DNA of 64,000 nucleotides. It comes from Gammaproteobacteria bacterium. Its GTDB lineage: Bacteria; Pseudomonadota; Gammaproteobacteria; Berkiellales; Berkiellaceae. The first letter of the stretch is position 1; each line of letters starts with the position of its first letter. Shown here one piece after another: positions 8,875-19,400 of this stretch. The notes under the pieces were generated by a model that had not been told where the DNA came from, ran no database searches, and saw only the letters and a program-made list of their open reading frames with translations. Where the stretch lies: NCBI GenBank assembly GCA_016191245.1, contig JACPOY010000006.1, positions 124,001 to 188,000 on the forward strand, written 5' to 3'. The translations under genes were made by a program, and so were the position numbers.

Positions 8875-11021
8875 TGAAAATAGTGAAGAGAGTATTTTTA
8901 CTCTTTGCTTTATTTTTTATACCAATACTTGCATTTGCAGGACCATTTGATGTTCCGGCGACTGATAAATCGATGCAATATCTTGGAAAAATATTTGGTA
9001 CTGTCGGCTCTTTACCACTGTCAGGTAGCGGTAACCCGATTTTCAGTCAAATGGTTTACATCTTTAATCAAATTGTATTCGCTCTCGCTATCGTAATCAT
9101 TATTGTCACGACAGTTATTGGTACCATCAATACCGCTCAAGAAGGCGAAACCTTAGGTAAAAAAATGTCGTCTATTTGGATCCCCGCACGTGCAGGTTTT
9201 GGTATGTATTTATTACTACCTTCTGTCGGTGGTTATAATTGGATACAAGTAATAGTAATGTGGCTCATTGTACAAGGGGTCGGTGCCGCTAATGCCTTAT
9301 GGGCTCAAGCAATTCAATCCAATGAAGTCGGAGGAAGTCAAGTTTCCGATACGCGTTTAGCAGACGTTAAAAATAGCATCACTGCGGTTGCAAACATTTT
9401 CAAAAGCGTTGTCTGCATGCAGGTTATTAATAACGGTATTATCGCAGATAATACCATTGCTGAAGGGTTAAAAGATGGCTTTATTAGTCCTGTTACCTCA
9501 AGTGATGGTGGTGCAGTTAATTTTAGCCGTTCCAATGCACCAGCGAATGAAACCCCCTTATGTGGTTCTGTTAAAATACCTGACGTAGGAGCAAATCCGA
9601 TTACTGGTAGCGTTAGTACTAGTGATCCTGTTGTACAAGGCAGAAGACAAGCTTTTATCGATGCTATTATGTCAGCCGAACAAGCCTTAGAACCTTCCGC
9701 AGCAGAGGCAATAGCAAATCCCACCCCATCAGCTTGGAATTATTCAAGTTCTTGGGTAAGTGCAGCACGTGTGCTACAAGGTGCAGCCCAAGCTGCAACG
9801 TTAAAAGCTAGCGATTTTCAAGATCATAATAAACAAGCGTTACTCGATGGATGGATCCACGCAGGAAACTATTATTTTCAGCTAGTATCAACGGGAAGTT
9901 ATATCCCACCTGCAGTAAGTCTAGCTTATAACCAACCTAATACTGGTGTTATAACTACACTCATAGGTCCCACTAAAGCAACCCCTCTCATTGCCACTAT
10001 TAACAACTTAGGTGGAGGCGCAAATTCACCAGGTGCATACCAAAGTTATGTGCTGACCGATCCAAGTATGCAGGCATTTTCACCTTCTCAAAGCGCTGGT
10101 GGATCTTTAGTACCTATCAATGTAGCTGCTCAAAGTGGGGATATTGGTAACGTTTTTAATGCTATATTTGGCTCTTCTTTCTTCAGCGATCTCGCTGCGA
10201 GTCTTGGCAACCATATCACAAGTGGCTGCTTAAGTAATTCGGCTGATCCAAATTCACAATTAGGTGATCCTGTTACCTGCATGGCCTCATTTGGTGCGAC
10301 TTTGACCTCCACCGCTGAAACAGTATTTTGGAGTGCTTTAATCGCTATCTTTTTAGTTTTCTTAGGCACATCCATTATGTGCTGTATGCAACCTTTATGT
10401 ATGGCTGTTGATTTTCTATTGGCAGTAATTATTCCTATTGCCTCTTCTATCTTGATGATACTTTGGATGGCTGGCATTTCAATGGCTCTTTATATTCCGC
10501 TAATACCGCTATTAGTCTTTACTTTTAGTGCCATGGGCTGGGTGATACTCGTGATTGAGGCTGTGCTTGGTGCACCATTAATTGCCTTAACTTTGATTAT
10601 CCCTTCTGAAGATGAAATCGGTAAAGCAGGTCACGCTATTGTTATATTACTCGGGCTTTTCTTAAGACCCGCTTTAATGATTTTAGGCTTTATATTCGCT
10701 CAAAAAATGATCATGGTCGCGATTGGTATGCTTAACTTTGGATTCGCTGGAACCTTACAGATGAGCATGGGTGGTGGGATCGGACTATTCGGGTTTTGTT
10801 CCGTAATAATGTTATATGCTGGTATCGCTGTTAGTTTAGTTCATGAAGCATTTAGCTTAATTTATTTACTTCCAGACAAAGTACTTCGTTGGATGGGTGA
10901 ACATGGTGAAAGCAGTGAAGCCGGACATCTAGCCAAAGAAGCTGAAGGTTCAATGGGCGCAGGTCAAGAAGTAGGTAAAAAGTTAATGGGTGGTTCTTTA
11001 CAAATGGCATCTGGCAAATGA
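8874..11021 (+). CDS. dotA: DotA, polytopic Dot/Icm membrane protein (copy 1)
   Basis: A 715-residue product with a signal peptide (MKIVKRVFLLFALFFIPILA), one hydrophobic segment at about 60-85, the DotA/TraY signature TINTAQEGETLGKKMSS-W-IPARAGFGM, a periplasmic domain of about 300 residues, and a cluster of hydrophobic segments in the C-terminal third. It is shorter than Legionella DotA (about 1048), mainly in the periplasmic domain. DotA is an inner-membrane protein essential for intracellular growth. It is followed after 23 bases by a second, diverged dotA-like gene. Both look intact. Confidence 0.93.
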   Translation: MKIVKRVFLLFALFFIPILAFAGPFDVPATDKSMQYLGKIFGTVGSLPLSGSGNPIFSQMVYIFNQIVFALAIVIIIVTTVIGTINTAQEGETLGKKMSSIWIPARAGFGMYLLLPSVGGYNWIQVIVMWLIVQGVGAANALWAQAIQSNEVGGSQVSDTRLADVKNSITAVANIFKSVVCMQVINNGIIADNTIAEGLKDGFISPVTSSDGGAVNFSRSNAPANETPLCGSVKIPDVGANPITGSVSTSDPVVQGRRQAFIDAIMSAEQALEPSAAEAIANPTPSAWNYSSSWVSAARVLQGAAQAATLKASDFQDHNKQALLDGWIHAGNYYFQLVSTGSYIPPAVSLAYNQPNTGVITTLIGPTKATPLIATINNLGGGANSPGAYQSYVLTDPSMQAFSPSQSAGGSLVPINVAAQSGDIGNVFNAIFGSSFFSDLAASLGNHITSGCLSNSADPNSQLGDPVTCMASFGATLTSTAETVFWSALIAIFLVFLGTSIMCCMQPLCMAVDFLLAVIIPIASSILMILWMAGISMALYIPLIPLLVFTFSAMGWVILVIEAVLGAPLIALTLIIPSEDEIGKAGHAIVILLGLFLRPALMILGFIFAQKMIMVAIGMLNFGFAGTLQMSMGGGIGLFGFCSVIMLYAGIAVSLVHEAFSLIYLLPDKVLRWMGEHGESSEAGHLAKEAEGSMGAGQEVGKKLMGGSLQMASGK

Positions 11022-11043
11022 TGGTTTCAAGTAGGTATGTGAT

Positions 11044-13140
11044 ATGAAAGGTAATGCTGCAGTTTTTATCTTACTCGGATTAGCACTAAGCTTAGTGCCA
11101 AGCATAGTATTAGGTTTTGAATTTTCTTGGAGCAGCCCAGATGAAGATAAATCATTATTTTATTTAGGACAAATTTTTGGTCCAGTGGGTTCTGCTCTTC
11201 CTCGTGGCTCAGGTAATGCCTTAATTAGCCAGTTATTTTCAGTTTTTAACATTGCAGTGCTAACACTAGGTAGTATCGTTGTTAGTTATACCATCGTTTT
11301 ATCCACCATTAACACCGCTCAAGAAGGTGAGGTTATGGGTAAGAAGTGGTCATCTCTTTGGATCCCACTTCGTTCGGCTGTCGGGATGGCTTTTTTACTC
11401 CCTACAGCAAGCGGTTATTCACTATTGCAAATAATGATGATGGAAGTTGTCGTTTATGGTGTTGCAGCAGCAAATCAGGTTTGGGCTCAAGTTGTTTATG
11501 CCTTTTCAGGCTCTGGTACTGGTTTACTCGGTACGGTAGAAATGACTGATTCAAATCCTGCAGGATATTCACCTTCCCTTGCGACAGCCGCTAATAAATT
11601 ATTAGAAAGTGCTATCTGTAGCTATGTTGTTAACAATACCCCAGAATGCCGAGCTTCAATGGGCAGCAATACTGTCTCGGCCTATCAACCACTCAATAGC
11701 ACAGATAAGCTCGCTTTTGGCGTTGAAAACACTGCTAACGCAACAGTCTGTGGAAGTATCTCCGCAGGATCAGCCCCCTCACAAGCACAGGATGTGTCAT
11801 CTTGGAATGCATCCAATGTGATGGCTTTCAACATGGCGTATAATAATTTAGGAAGCGCCGCCTCTGAAATTGCAATAGGACAAACGCCTTCCACTTCTAG
11901 TGTTATTTATACCGCATCTAGCGTGATGCTCAATAACATCGCTTCCACCCCACAAGCGCGACCTTCGTTAGCAAGTGAAAATGAAAAAGCGCTTAAAAAT
12001 GGTTGGATTTTTGCGGGAAGCTATTATTTTGTGATGATTTCAAATGGAAATAACAATGTTAAATACCCTCCACCTACCGCCACAGGTGCCCCTACGGGTG
12101 GGAGTCTGACTTCAGCCTGCTTGAGCAAAATCACGACCGCCAAAACAAATATGACTGCCTATTTAGCTTTGTCGGATCCTGCTGGAAGCAGCGAGGGAAA
12201 TAATCAAGGTTCTCTATCTTTGCCTAGCGTCGAAACCGATGAAAATGTTGCGCAATTTCTTGATGCTATCACTGGTCCATTACGAGGCGCTATTCAAGAT
12301 TTCATGCTAAGTTTAACTACCAATGATCCCCGAGGCCCTGTAGCTTCTTTGGCGAGTATTGGCGAAGATTTATTAGCGGTGGCTGAAAATATTTGGTTTG
12401 GAATGATGATTGCAAGCTTAGTAGCAATGCTCATTGCTTGTATCATGTCTGGTATGCAACCGGCTTGCATGGCGGTAGGTTCCATTATTACAGTATTAGT
12501 CCCCATATTAATGGCTGTCATTATGATTTTATGGGTCGCAGGCGGCATGATTGGTATCTACCTCCCCTTAGTGCCCTACCTCGTTTTCACTTTTACTGCT
12601 TTAGGTTGGGTATTATTGGTGATAGAAACCATAGTCGCCGCTCCTATCGTTGCACTGGGATTAGTGAGTCCTTCTGGAGAACACTTGGGAAAAGCTGCCC
12701 CGGCTGTACAACTTGTTGCCAATGTATTCTTAAGACCCAGCTTAATGGTTATTGGGTTTGCCACAGCAGCAAAATTAGCTGAAGCCATGATTGGCATGCT
12801 CAACTATGGATTTTTTGCGACCGTCGATGCTTCTGTCCATGGCATAGGTGTATTTGGATGCATTGCTTTGCTTACCTTATATGCCGGTGTTGCTATCGCT
12901 ATTATTCATGAATGCTTTAGCCTTATCCATGTCTTACCAGATAAAATTATGCGTTGGATTGGTGGTCAAGCTGAACAATCACAAGTCAAACAGCTCATGC
13001 AAGAAGCTAAAAAATCTGCAGAAAAAGGTCATGAAATTGGTGGCGAACTCATGAAAGGCTCTGCAGGTATGGTGACCTCTTTGGGTAAAAAAGCCAAAGG
13101 TAAAGGTAAGAAAAAAGGCAAAGGCAAAGGCGAAGGCTAA
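11044..13140 (+). CDS. Second DotA-like protein in tandem (copy 2)
   Basis: A 698-residue paralogue of the preceding DotA. It has a signal peptide, the same STINTAQEGEVMGKKWSSLW signature followed by IPLRSAVGMAFLLP, a different periplasmic domain, and a matching C-terminal membrane region (ACMAVGSII... YLPLVPYLVFTFTALGWVLLVIE). The C-terminus ends in a Lys/Gly-rich tail that copy 1 lacks. Strong divergence between the copies shows the duplication is old. Gene spacing of 23 bases upstream and 9 downstream places it in one operon with icmV, dotA and the ATP-grasp gene. The two could form a mixed assembly or serve alternative channels. That is inference. Confidence 0.9.
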   Translation: MKGNAAVFILLGLALSLVPSIVLGFEFSWSSPDEDKSLFYLGQIFGPVGSALPRGSGNALISQLFSVFNIAVLTLGSIVVSYTIVLSTINTAQEGEVMGKKWSSLWIPLRSAVGMAFLLPTASGYSLLQIMMMEVVVYGVAAANQVWAQVVYAFSGSGTGLLGTVEMTDSNPAGYSPSLATAANKLLESAICSYVVNNTPECRASMGSNTVSAYQPLNSTDKLAFGVENTANATVCGSISAGSAPSQAQDVSSWNASNVMAFNMAYNNLGSAASEIAIGQTPSTSSVIYTASSVMLNNIASTPQARPSLASENEKALKNGWIFAGSYYFVMISNGNNNVKYPPPTATGAPTGGSLTSACLSKITTAKTNMTAYLALSDPAGSSEGNNQGSLSLPSVETDENVAQFLDAITGPLRGAIQDFMLSLTTNDPRGPVASLASIGEDLLAVAENIWFGMMIASLVAMLIACIMSGMQPACMAVGSIITVLVPILMAVIMILWVAGGMIGIYLPLVPYLVFTFTALGWVLLVIETIVAAPIVALGLVSPSGEHLGKAAPAVQLVANVFLRPSLMVIGFATAAKLAEAMIGMLNYGFFATVDASVHGIGVFGCIALLTLYAGVAIAIIHECFSLIHVLPDKIMRWIGGQAEQSQVKQLMQEAKKSAEKGHEIGGELMKGSAGMVTSLGKKAKGKGKKKGKGKGEG

Positions 13141-13149
13141 TACTCAACA

Positions 13150-14229
13150 ATGAATAAAGTAATGGAACTCTACTTTGCTTCTTGCCAGGAATTAAATTTG
13201 CATCCTTTTGTCATTGAAGAAATTAATGGATTTAAAGTTTCTTTTGGCAAGAAAACCTTCTTTTTCAGTAGTGGCAATACCCCATTTAATGATGCGGCAA
13301 GTGCTTCCATCACCTACGACAAATTTTTTACGAATAAGCTCTTAGAAAAATCTGAACTTCCCGTGCCACGGGCAATCGCTTGTACAAGGGATTATTTTGA
13401 GCAAGGAAAACTCGATATCAGTCAATTAAATTTCCCCCTGGTCACGAAACCGACATACGATTCTTCCTGCGGAGAAGATGTTTTTTGCAATATTAAAGAT
13501 GAAGTACAACTACATTCTATTCTAAAAAAAAACTACGAATATTATTTTTGCATAAGCATTGAGGAATACCAAGCGGATTTACGCTCCTATCGAGTGCTGA
13601 TTCTATACGGAAAAATAATAGGGCTTGTAGAACGAATACCAGCTCATGTTATTGGCGATGGAATTCATACTATCTCCGAATTGATAAAGATTCAAAATAG
13701 TGAAAGAGAACGTTTACTTAATGTGCTTCCTTTGGGAAATCTAGTCATCATGGATGAAACAATGGAAATTTTTAAAGAACTTGGTGTGACCGCAGAGACT
13801 ATACCCCAAAAAAATGAAAAAATCCCCTTGCGATATATTTGTAATTCAACCTTTGGTGGATCTATTATTGGCTTACCTCTTAATAAAATTCATCCCAAAA
13901 ATGCAAAGCTCGCCGAAAAGGCTGCAAAAGCACTTAATTTAAATTTTGTTGGTTTTGATTTAATTTGTGAGGACATTAACATTCCCATTGAAAGTTCGCG
14001 AGGGTATTTTATTGAAGCCAATCAAAATCCTGATATCACTATTCATGAAAATGTAAAAAACGGCCCTGCCACCCGGGTGAGCAAGACTGTGATGAAAAAG
14101 CTCATTCAGCAGAATTTGCTTGCTTATTTTTTCCATAAAATTTTTCCAAAGTACATTACTTTATGTATTAAAATCATTGCCATCTTGGTCGTTGCACTTT
14201 GGAGTTATAAAGTGTATGTCCTCAAATAA
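13150..14229 (+). CDS. ATP-grasp ligase-like protein with C-terminal membrane anchor
   Basis: A 359-residue product with an ATP-grasp pattern: YDKFFTNKLLEKSELPVPRA (N-terminal lid and strand), FPLVTKPTYDSSCGEDV (ATP-binding Lys and Gly-rich loop), SYRVLILYGKIIGLVERIPA, GDGIHTISEL, and a metal-binding end (GFDLICED... GYFIEANQNPDI). The resemblance is to the cyanophycin synthetase / glutathione-synthetase-like amino acid ligases, which join a carboxylate to an amine using ATP. The last 25 residues form a hydrophobic helix, suggesting attachment to the inner membrane. It begins 9 bases after dotA copy 2 and overlaps the next decarboxylase gene. The substrate is unknown. Confidence 0.82.
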   Translation: MNKVMELYFASCQELNLHPFVIEEINGFKVSFGKKTFFFSSGNTPFNDAASASITYDKFFTNKLLEKSELPVPRAIACTRDYFEQGKLDISQLNFPLVTKPTYDSSCGEDVFCNIKDEVQLHSILKKNYEYYFCISIEEYQADLRSYRVLILYGKIIGLVERIPAHVIGDGIHTISELIKIQNSERERLLNVLPLGNLVIMDETMEIFKELGVTAETIPQKNEKIPLRYICNSTFGGSIIGLPLNKIHPKNAKLAEKAAKALNLNFVGFDLICEDINIPIESSRGYFIEANQNPDITIHENVKNGPATRVSKTVMKKLIQQNLLAYFFHKIFPKYITLCIKIIAILVVALWSYKVYVLK

Positions 14230-15442
14230 AAATCCATTGGAAAAAATTCTTAGCCTCATCCCCTTCCCAAGTCGTTCTGCAAAAAACTTGGGAACTTTTT
14301 CAACTACTCACATGATGAGTAACGCAGTTCAAATATTTAATCATTATAGTGCTTTCAATGCAGTTGACAGCTGCGCTTATCCTGAGTTTACACATATGGA
14401 ACAAGAGTGTGGTAAATTCTTCCTTGAATTATTTCATGCCAAACATCATGATGATTTCCGTTATTTTACTACTTCGGGTTCTTCAGAAGCTCTCTTTATG
14501 TCGTTAATCTTTATGAAATATTACTGGAAAATAAACAATAAAAATACTCAAGGTAAACCAAACTTTGTCATTGGCACTAATGGTCATACTGCCTGGCATA
14601 AGGCAACTTCTTATCTTGATATTGAGCTACGTCAGATCAATGTGCATCCTCAACATTTATATTTAGATGAAAAGCACATATTAGAGAACATTGATAATAA
14701 TACGATTGGTATTGGCTGCACATTGGGGGCAACCACTACTTTAAATTTTGATGAAGTTCAAAAAATAAACCATACGCTAGAAAAATATCAAACTGAAAAA
14801 AATAGTTTTATCCCTATTCATGTTGATGCTGCTAGTGGGGGATTAGTTGCACCATTTGTCAATGCTAATATAATTTGGGATTTTCGTTTACATCATGTTG
14901 TTAGTATTAATGTTTCCAGCCACAAATTTGGCATGATATACCCCAGTTTAGGATGGCTATGCGTGAGAAGTGAAATATCCTCTGAAGAGCTGCAACATGA
15001 AAGTCATTATCTTGGAAAGTCAATTAAACGCTATCCCATTCAATTTTCACATTCAGGATCGCATCTTGCGACACAATATTATTATGTAAAATCTTTAGGC
15101 TTTGAAGGTTATCAAAAAGCAATTAAGCAATTATTTGTCATGCAACAACTCTTGCTTACAGAATTGAAAAAATTTGAACAAATTAAAATTATTACACCCA
15201 ATGAAACAGCTTCATTACCTGGTATTGTCTTTACTGTAGAAAGTGTAAAAGCACAACATCATTTGGCGGGCCTTGCTTCTTATTTGGCAGCCAATGGATG
15301 GCATTTACCCACTTTTCACTTACCACGGCCAGCAGATGATACGATGGCAGCAAGAATTGTAATAAGACAAGGTTTTAATGAAAGCTTGATGGGTGAACTT
15401 GTAAACGTTCTGAAGGATTATTTTGCAACTCAGGCGGAATAA
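14216..15442 (+). CDS. PLP-dependent decarboxylase, glutamate decarboxylase-like
   Basis: A 408-residue group II PLP decarboxylase. FTTSGSSEALFMS binds the cofactor phosphate. HVDAASGG (202-209) carries the Asp that pairs with the pyridine nitrogen. The Schiff-base lysine is K237 in SSHKFG, followed by SLGW. This arrangement is that of glutamate decarboxylase and related histidine/aspartate decarboxylases; the substrate cannot be fixed. ATG 14216 is chosen because GGAG precedes it and it overlaps the ATP-grasp stop by 14 bases. An earlier in-frame start at 14120 would lie within the ATP-grasp gene and translate its membrane segment out of frame. It is the last gene of the icmV-dotA operon, ended by a terminator at 15441. 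Confidence 0.88.
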   Translation: MSSNKNPLEKILSLIPFPSRSAKNLGTFSTTHMMSNAVQIFNHYSAFNAVDSCAYPEFTHMEQECGKFFLELFHAKHHDDFRYFTTSGSSEALFMSLIFMKYYWKINNKNTQGKPNFVIGTNGHTAWHKATSYLDIELRQINVHPQHLYLDEKHILENIDNNTIGIGCTLGATTTLNFDEVQKINHTLEKYQTEKNSFIPIHVDAASGGLVAPFVNANIIWDFRLHHVVSINVSSHKFGMIYPSLGWLCVRSEISSEELQHESHYLGKSIKRYPIQFSHSGSHLATQYYYVKSLGFEGYQKAIKQLFVMQQLLLTELKKFEQIKIITPNETASLPGIVFTVESVKAQHHLAGLASYLAANGWHLPTFHLPRPADDTMAARIVIRQGFNESLMGELVNVLKDYFATQAE

Positions 15443-15470
15443 AAAAGGGGATATAAATCCCCCTTTTTTA
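15441..15470. terminator. Bidirectional Rho-independent terminator
   Basis: AAAAAAGGGG-ATATAAAT-CCCCCTTTTTT forms a stem with T-runs on both strands. It ends the icmV-dotA-decarboxylase operon on the plus strand and the 251-residue gene on the minus strand. Confidence 0.85.
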
Positions 15471-16226
15471 TTATGCTTTTCTTGACATAGCAGCAGCTCT
15501 TGCCGCTGGATTGGCTACCACATTATCAGCAGCAAAATCCTTTCCACTTTTGTCTTTGTGCTTGTTTTCTTCTGTTTCTAACTCAAGGTGCAGACGCAAT
15601 CTTTGTTCTGGAGATAATTCGCCCTTACCACACCATTCTTCGAGTAACTCATCTTTCAATGTCAAATAAGATTCGTATAAGTTCTCTTGCGGAACAAAAC
15701 CGTTTGCACGAATAGAGAAACGATCAGCTGTACCATCTGTGTTTGGTTTACGATGATAATCAATATTACCTGCTTCATCGGCTTGAAATACCGCAGGAAA
15801 AACGGGTTTGCCTTGGGCGTCAAACATCAGCGTACCATCTTTATTTTTCCTTTGTTGATAAGCAAGACGGATGTGATCATCATTATCTTCGCCTCTCATT
15901 TCTTTTGCAGCGTCTATTTGTTTCGCTTTGTTAAAATCACGTTTTTGAATGAGAAAATTTGTATGAAAAGCTAACTCCAACAGTTTGAAAAAGAATGCAG
16001 TCAGTGCATAACCGATCAAGCTGTTTGGGTTTAAATCATTCAAGTGATCAAATTTAGCTAAAATACCACCTTCATGAGGATGTTGATTTTTAGGAGGGCG
16101 AACTGCTTTTCTTTGAGCAATACGTTTCTTCGTTATTTCTTCAAATTTTTTGATTTCATTTGCTCTGCGCTCATCTGCTAATTGTTGCGCATGAAGATTA
16201 TTCGCATTAAAAAAACCGGTTGTCAT
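15471..16226 (-). CDS. Hypothetical protein, 251 residues, possible effector
   Basis: No family is recognised. The protein is hydrophilic and basic at its N-terminus (about residues 15-45, many Lys/Arg), with one weakly hydrophobic stretch (about 70-95, LIGYALTAFFFKLLELAF). It then has NKDGTLMFDAQGKPVFPAVF and DEAGNIDYHRKP, which look like short beta-hairpin repeats, and a charged helical C-terminus. ATG 16226 is preceded by AAGGAGTC. It is a single gene between terminators, beside the giant coiled-coil gene, and shares the hydrophilic, helical character of Dot/Icm substrates. Function unknown. Confidence 0.7.
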   Translation of the reverse strand: MTTGFFNANNLHAQQLADERRANEIKKFEEITKKRIAQRKAVRPPKNQHPHEGGILAKFDHLNDLNPNSLIGYALTAFFFKLLELAFHTNFLIQKRDFNKAKQIDAAKEMRGEDNDDHIRLAYQQRKNKDGTLMFDAQGKPVFPAVFQADEAGNIDYHRKPNTDGTADRFSIRANGFVPQENLYESYLTLKDELLEEWCGKGELSPEQRLRLHLELETEENKHKDKSGKDFAADNVVANPAARAAAMSRKA

Positions 16227-16418
16227 AATAAGACTCCTTAACTACTTTTTTCTGGCACCATTTAACCATATATTAGTCAGAAAGTAAAGTTAGCTATTTA
16301 TCAAAAATACGTAATGCGGGATTTATGCGATGAAAATAGGGGTTATGCACAATAATGTAAAGTTCAATTAGACGAATGGTTGATTTTAAAAGATTAATTT
16401 AAGAGCATATACAAGCTA

Positions 16419-19400
16419 TTACTTCATCTTCATAGAAGAAGTCATTGAAGAGCTTGGATCCTCTACAGTTTGACTTACTGTGTCCAGAGCAGCTTGTGGA
16501 TTGGCTGCATCTTTAAGCGTGCCCATGCCTTCTTTCATGCCATTAAACAACGTTGTAAGAGCCTTATCTATGCTTTGGTTATCTTGATTAGGAGGACTGC
16601 TCGATTCTGCTGCCTTATTGGCTGGTATCATCTGTCCAAGCTTACTCGTTACAGCTGACAATTTATCACAAAGTCCTCCCATCACATCTTGCCCCATATC
16701 CATTGTTCCACCAATAGGATCATTGGCTATTCCTTCGACTTCATCCATAGGATCTGTCGTACCACCTTCATCGGGTGATGGGCTAGGACTTGATCCGCCA
16801 CCGCCGCCTCCCATGTCCATATCAGGCATACCTTCGCCCATATCAGGTCCATTGGTACCCATTGAAGGCACTGCATCCATTACTTGGCCAATACCTTTAC
16901 CTATGGCATCCATTGCAGCTCCAATTCCCATCTTATCGTCTTGCTCATCATCAGGTTGCTCACCACCTTCATCGGGAGGACCACCACTATCCATCGTACT
17001 TTTGACAGTATCTTCGACCGCCTCACCGACCACTTCTCCTACTTTTTGTCCTATCATACCGCCTACAGGACCTCCTTGATTTCCAATGGTGCTGCCAATA
17101 GTACCGCCGATATCATCACCAAGCTCATCATCTTGATCCATATTACTCATGTTAGTACTGGGCGCAGGTGATGATTGGGTATCATCATTACCCATACTAG
17201 GTCCAGACATATTCATACTAGGTCCAGGAGATGATTGGCTAAGTTGAGATCCAACATCTGTTGTATCCATATTCATACTAGGTGAAGGTGTCGATTGGTT
17301 AAGTTGAGATCCAACATCTGTTGTATCCATATTCACACTAGGCGAAGGCGTTGATTGGTTAGGATCAGTTCCTACTGTGCTTTGATTTAACGGTGTATCA
17401 TCCGTTTGTGTCTCATCCGTTGTTGTTGGTTGAGTCTGATCCGCTGTTACAGGTTGATTATCATTATTTGTATCTTGGTCGTCATTTCCTTGCCGTAAAG
17501 CCTGCTTATCTTTATTGTCTTCGTCTTGATCCTTTTCATCTTTTGCTTTGTCAGTTTCTAATTTTTTAGCTTGATCGGCATTATCATCAGATCTATCTCT
17601 ATTAGCATCATCCAATGCTTGTTGTTGCGCTGCTTGCTGTGCTGCTTGCTGTGCTTGCTGTTGCTGTAGTAGTTGCGCTTGCTGCTGCGCATCTAGTTGA
17701 TCTTGTTGTTGAGCTGCTGTTAATTGTGCTTGTTGTTGTGCTCTTTGTGTTTGTTGTTGCTGTAATTGAGCTTGGTCCTCGTCTTCATCCTTTTTCTTGG
17801 CTGCTGCAGCTGCTTTCTTGCCAGTATCCTCAGTTGGATCAGGCTGATCGGTTGGTGGTTTGGGTCCTTCCATTTTCTTAGCAGGATCTGGGTCATTCAA
17901 ATCTTTCTTATCTGCCGAATCGGGACCATCTAAACCAATACCTTTCTCTTTACCTGCCAAAGTAGCATCTAATGTAGCTTGCTGATCTTTAACTTTTGCG
18001 CTTTTATCTTCAGCTTTTTCCAGCTTTTTCTCTGAATCATTAATGATTTTATTTTGCTCTTTAATGTCCTTTTCAGCATCGGCTTTCAATTCATTATTTG
18101 CTTCCATAGCCTTGTTTAATTTGCCTTCTTGATCCTTTAATTTATCCATATCTTTTTGTTTTTCTTTAAGTTCATCGTCTGCAATTTTTTTCTGAGCTTG
18201 TGCATCTTCTAATTTTGCATTTGCATTATCCAGATTCTGTTTAGCAGCAGGATCATTATTATTCTTATCATATTGCTTTTGTGCATCATTTTGATTTTTT
18301 TCTGCTTCTTTTACATCTTTTTCTGCTTTCTTCTGCTGATCTTGGGCTGCTTTAAGATCTTCATTTGCCTTTTCTTGCTTTTCTTTATTTGTATTCAATT
18401 GTTCTTTAAGTGCTTCTTCCCATTTATGAGCTTTCATCTGTGTTACTTGAGCCGCATCTCTATGCTCGGTCGCATCTTTTAATCTTTGCTCTTGGGTCTT
18501 TTCTTCTTTATCATTTCTTCCTGCTTTAAATTTGGCAAGCTTTTCGATATGAGATTTATAAGCATCAATACCTTGCTTATATTGCTCTAACTTTTTCTCC
18601 GAGTCTTTTAAACTCTTTTCTTCGCGTGGTGTTAAGTGACCTTTGTCTTGTTTATCCTTCAAACCTGCAATTTTTTCTTCAAGTTTGTCTTTCTTTTTTA
18701 CCAATTTTTCTAAATTTTCAAGTTGGGGTTTAATATTTTTAAATTTCTTTTCAGCTAATTTCTCAAGGCCTTTATTAGCTGCCATACCAATACCAGCCAA
18801 TAAGGCAGCTATAATAGCAACGATAGCCGCTGCAAGGCGTTCATAAGGATCGTCAATTTTACCTAATTGGTTAAAACTATCCTTGACCATTCCTTTTGCT
18901 TTTTCTCTACCTTTTTTCAATTGACGAAGATGATGACCAGGTTTGTCTTTTGATCTGGCTTTGGTTGTTAATTTTGCTTTTGAATCATCTAATTTCTTCG
19001 TATTATCAGCTAAATCTTTCTTGTGACCTGCTAATTGTGTTTTAAGCACTGCTTTCTTTTCAGGATCTTTTTCTGTTTTAAGCGATGCATTTGTATCTCT
19101 AATGCCTTTATTGGCTTTAGCCATACCCACTCTAGCATCACTCATGGATTGTCTTAATTCGGCATTTTTCTTATGATGAGGTGGCAATGCTTGAATTTTA
19201 TCATTTAAATTTTTCTTCTGACCTTCTAATTTTTGCTCAAGACCCGCTAATTTTTCTTCATGTTGTTTCTTCTGTTCAGGGGTTGCATCTTTGATCTTTG
19301 CAAACGCTGCTTTTTCTTGTCCTATCTCTTTCCTTGCTTTAAACACTTCTGTTCTTGCTTGACGATAATCCATAACACTTTTCTGAGCGTCGAATTTTTT

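Noticed and set aside
12393..12782. Plus-strand 129-codon open frame within dotA copy 2
   Set aside because: Alternative frame of a well-supported gene, with no family resemblance.
11044..13140. Second dotA as a pseudogene
   Set aside because: It is open over its full length with signal peptide, conserved signature and membrane regions intact.
16618..17079. Plus-strand Pro/Ser-rich open frame opposite the giant gene
   Set aside because: It is antisense to the Gly-rich C-terminus of the giant protein; no start site support.
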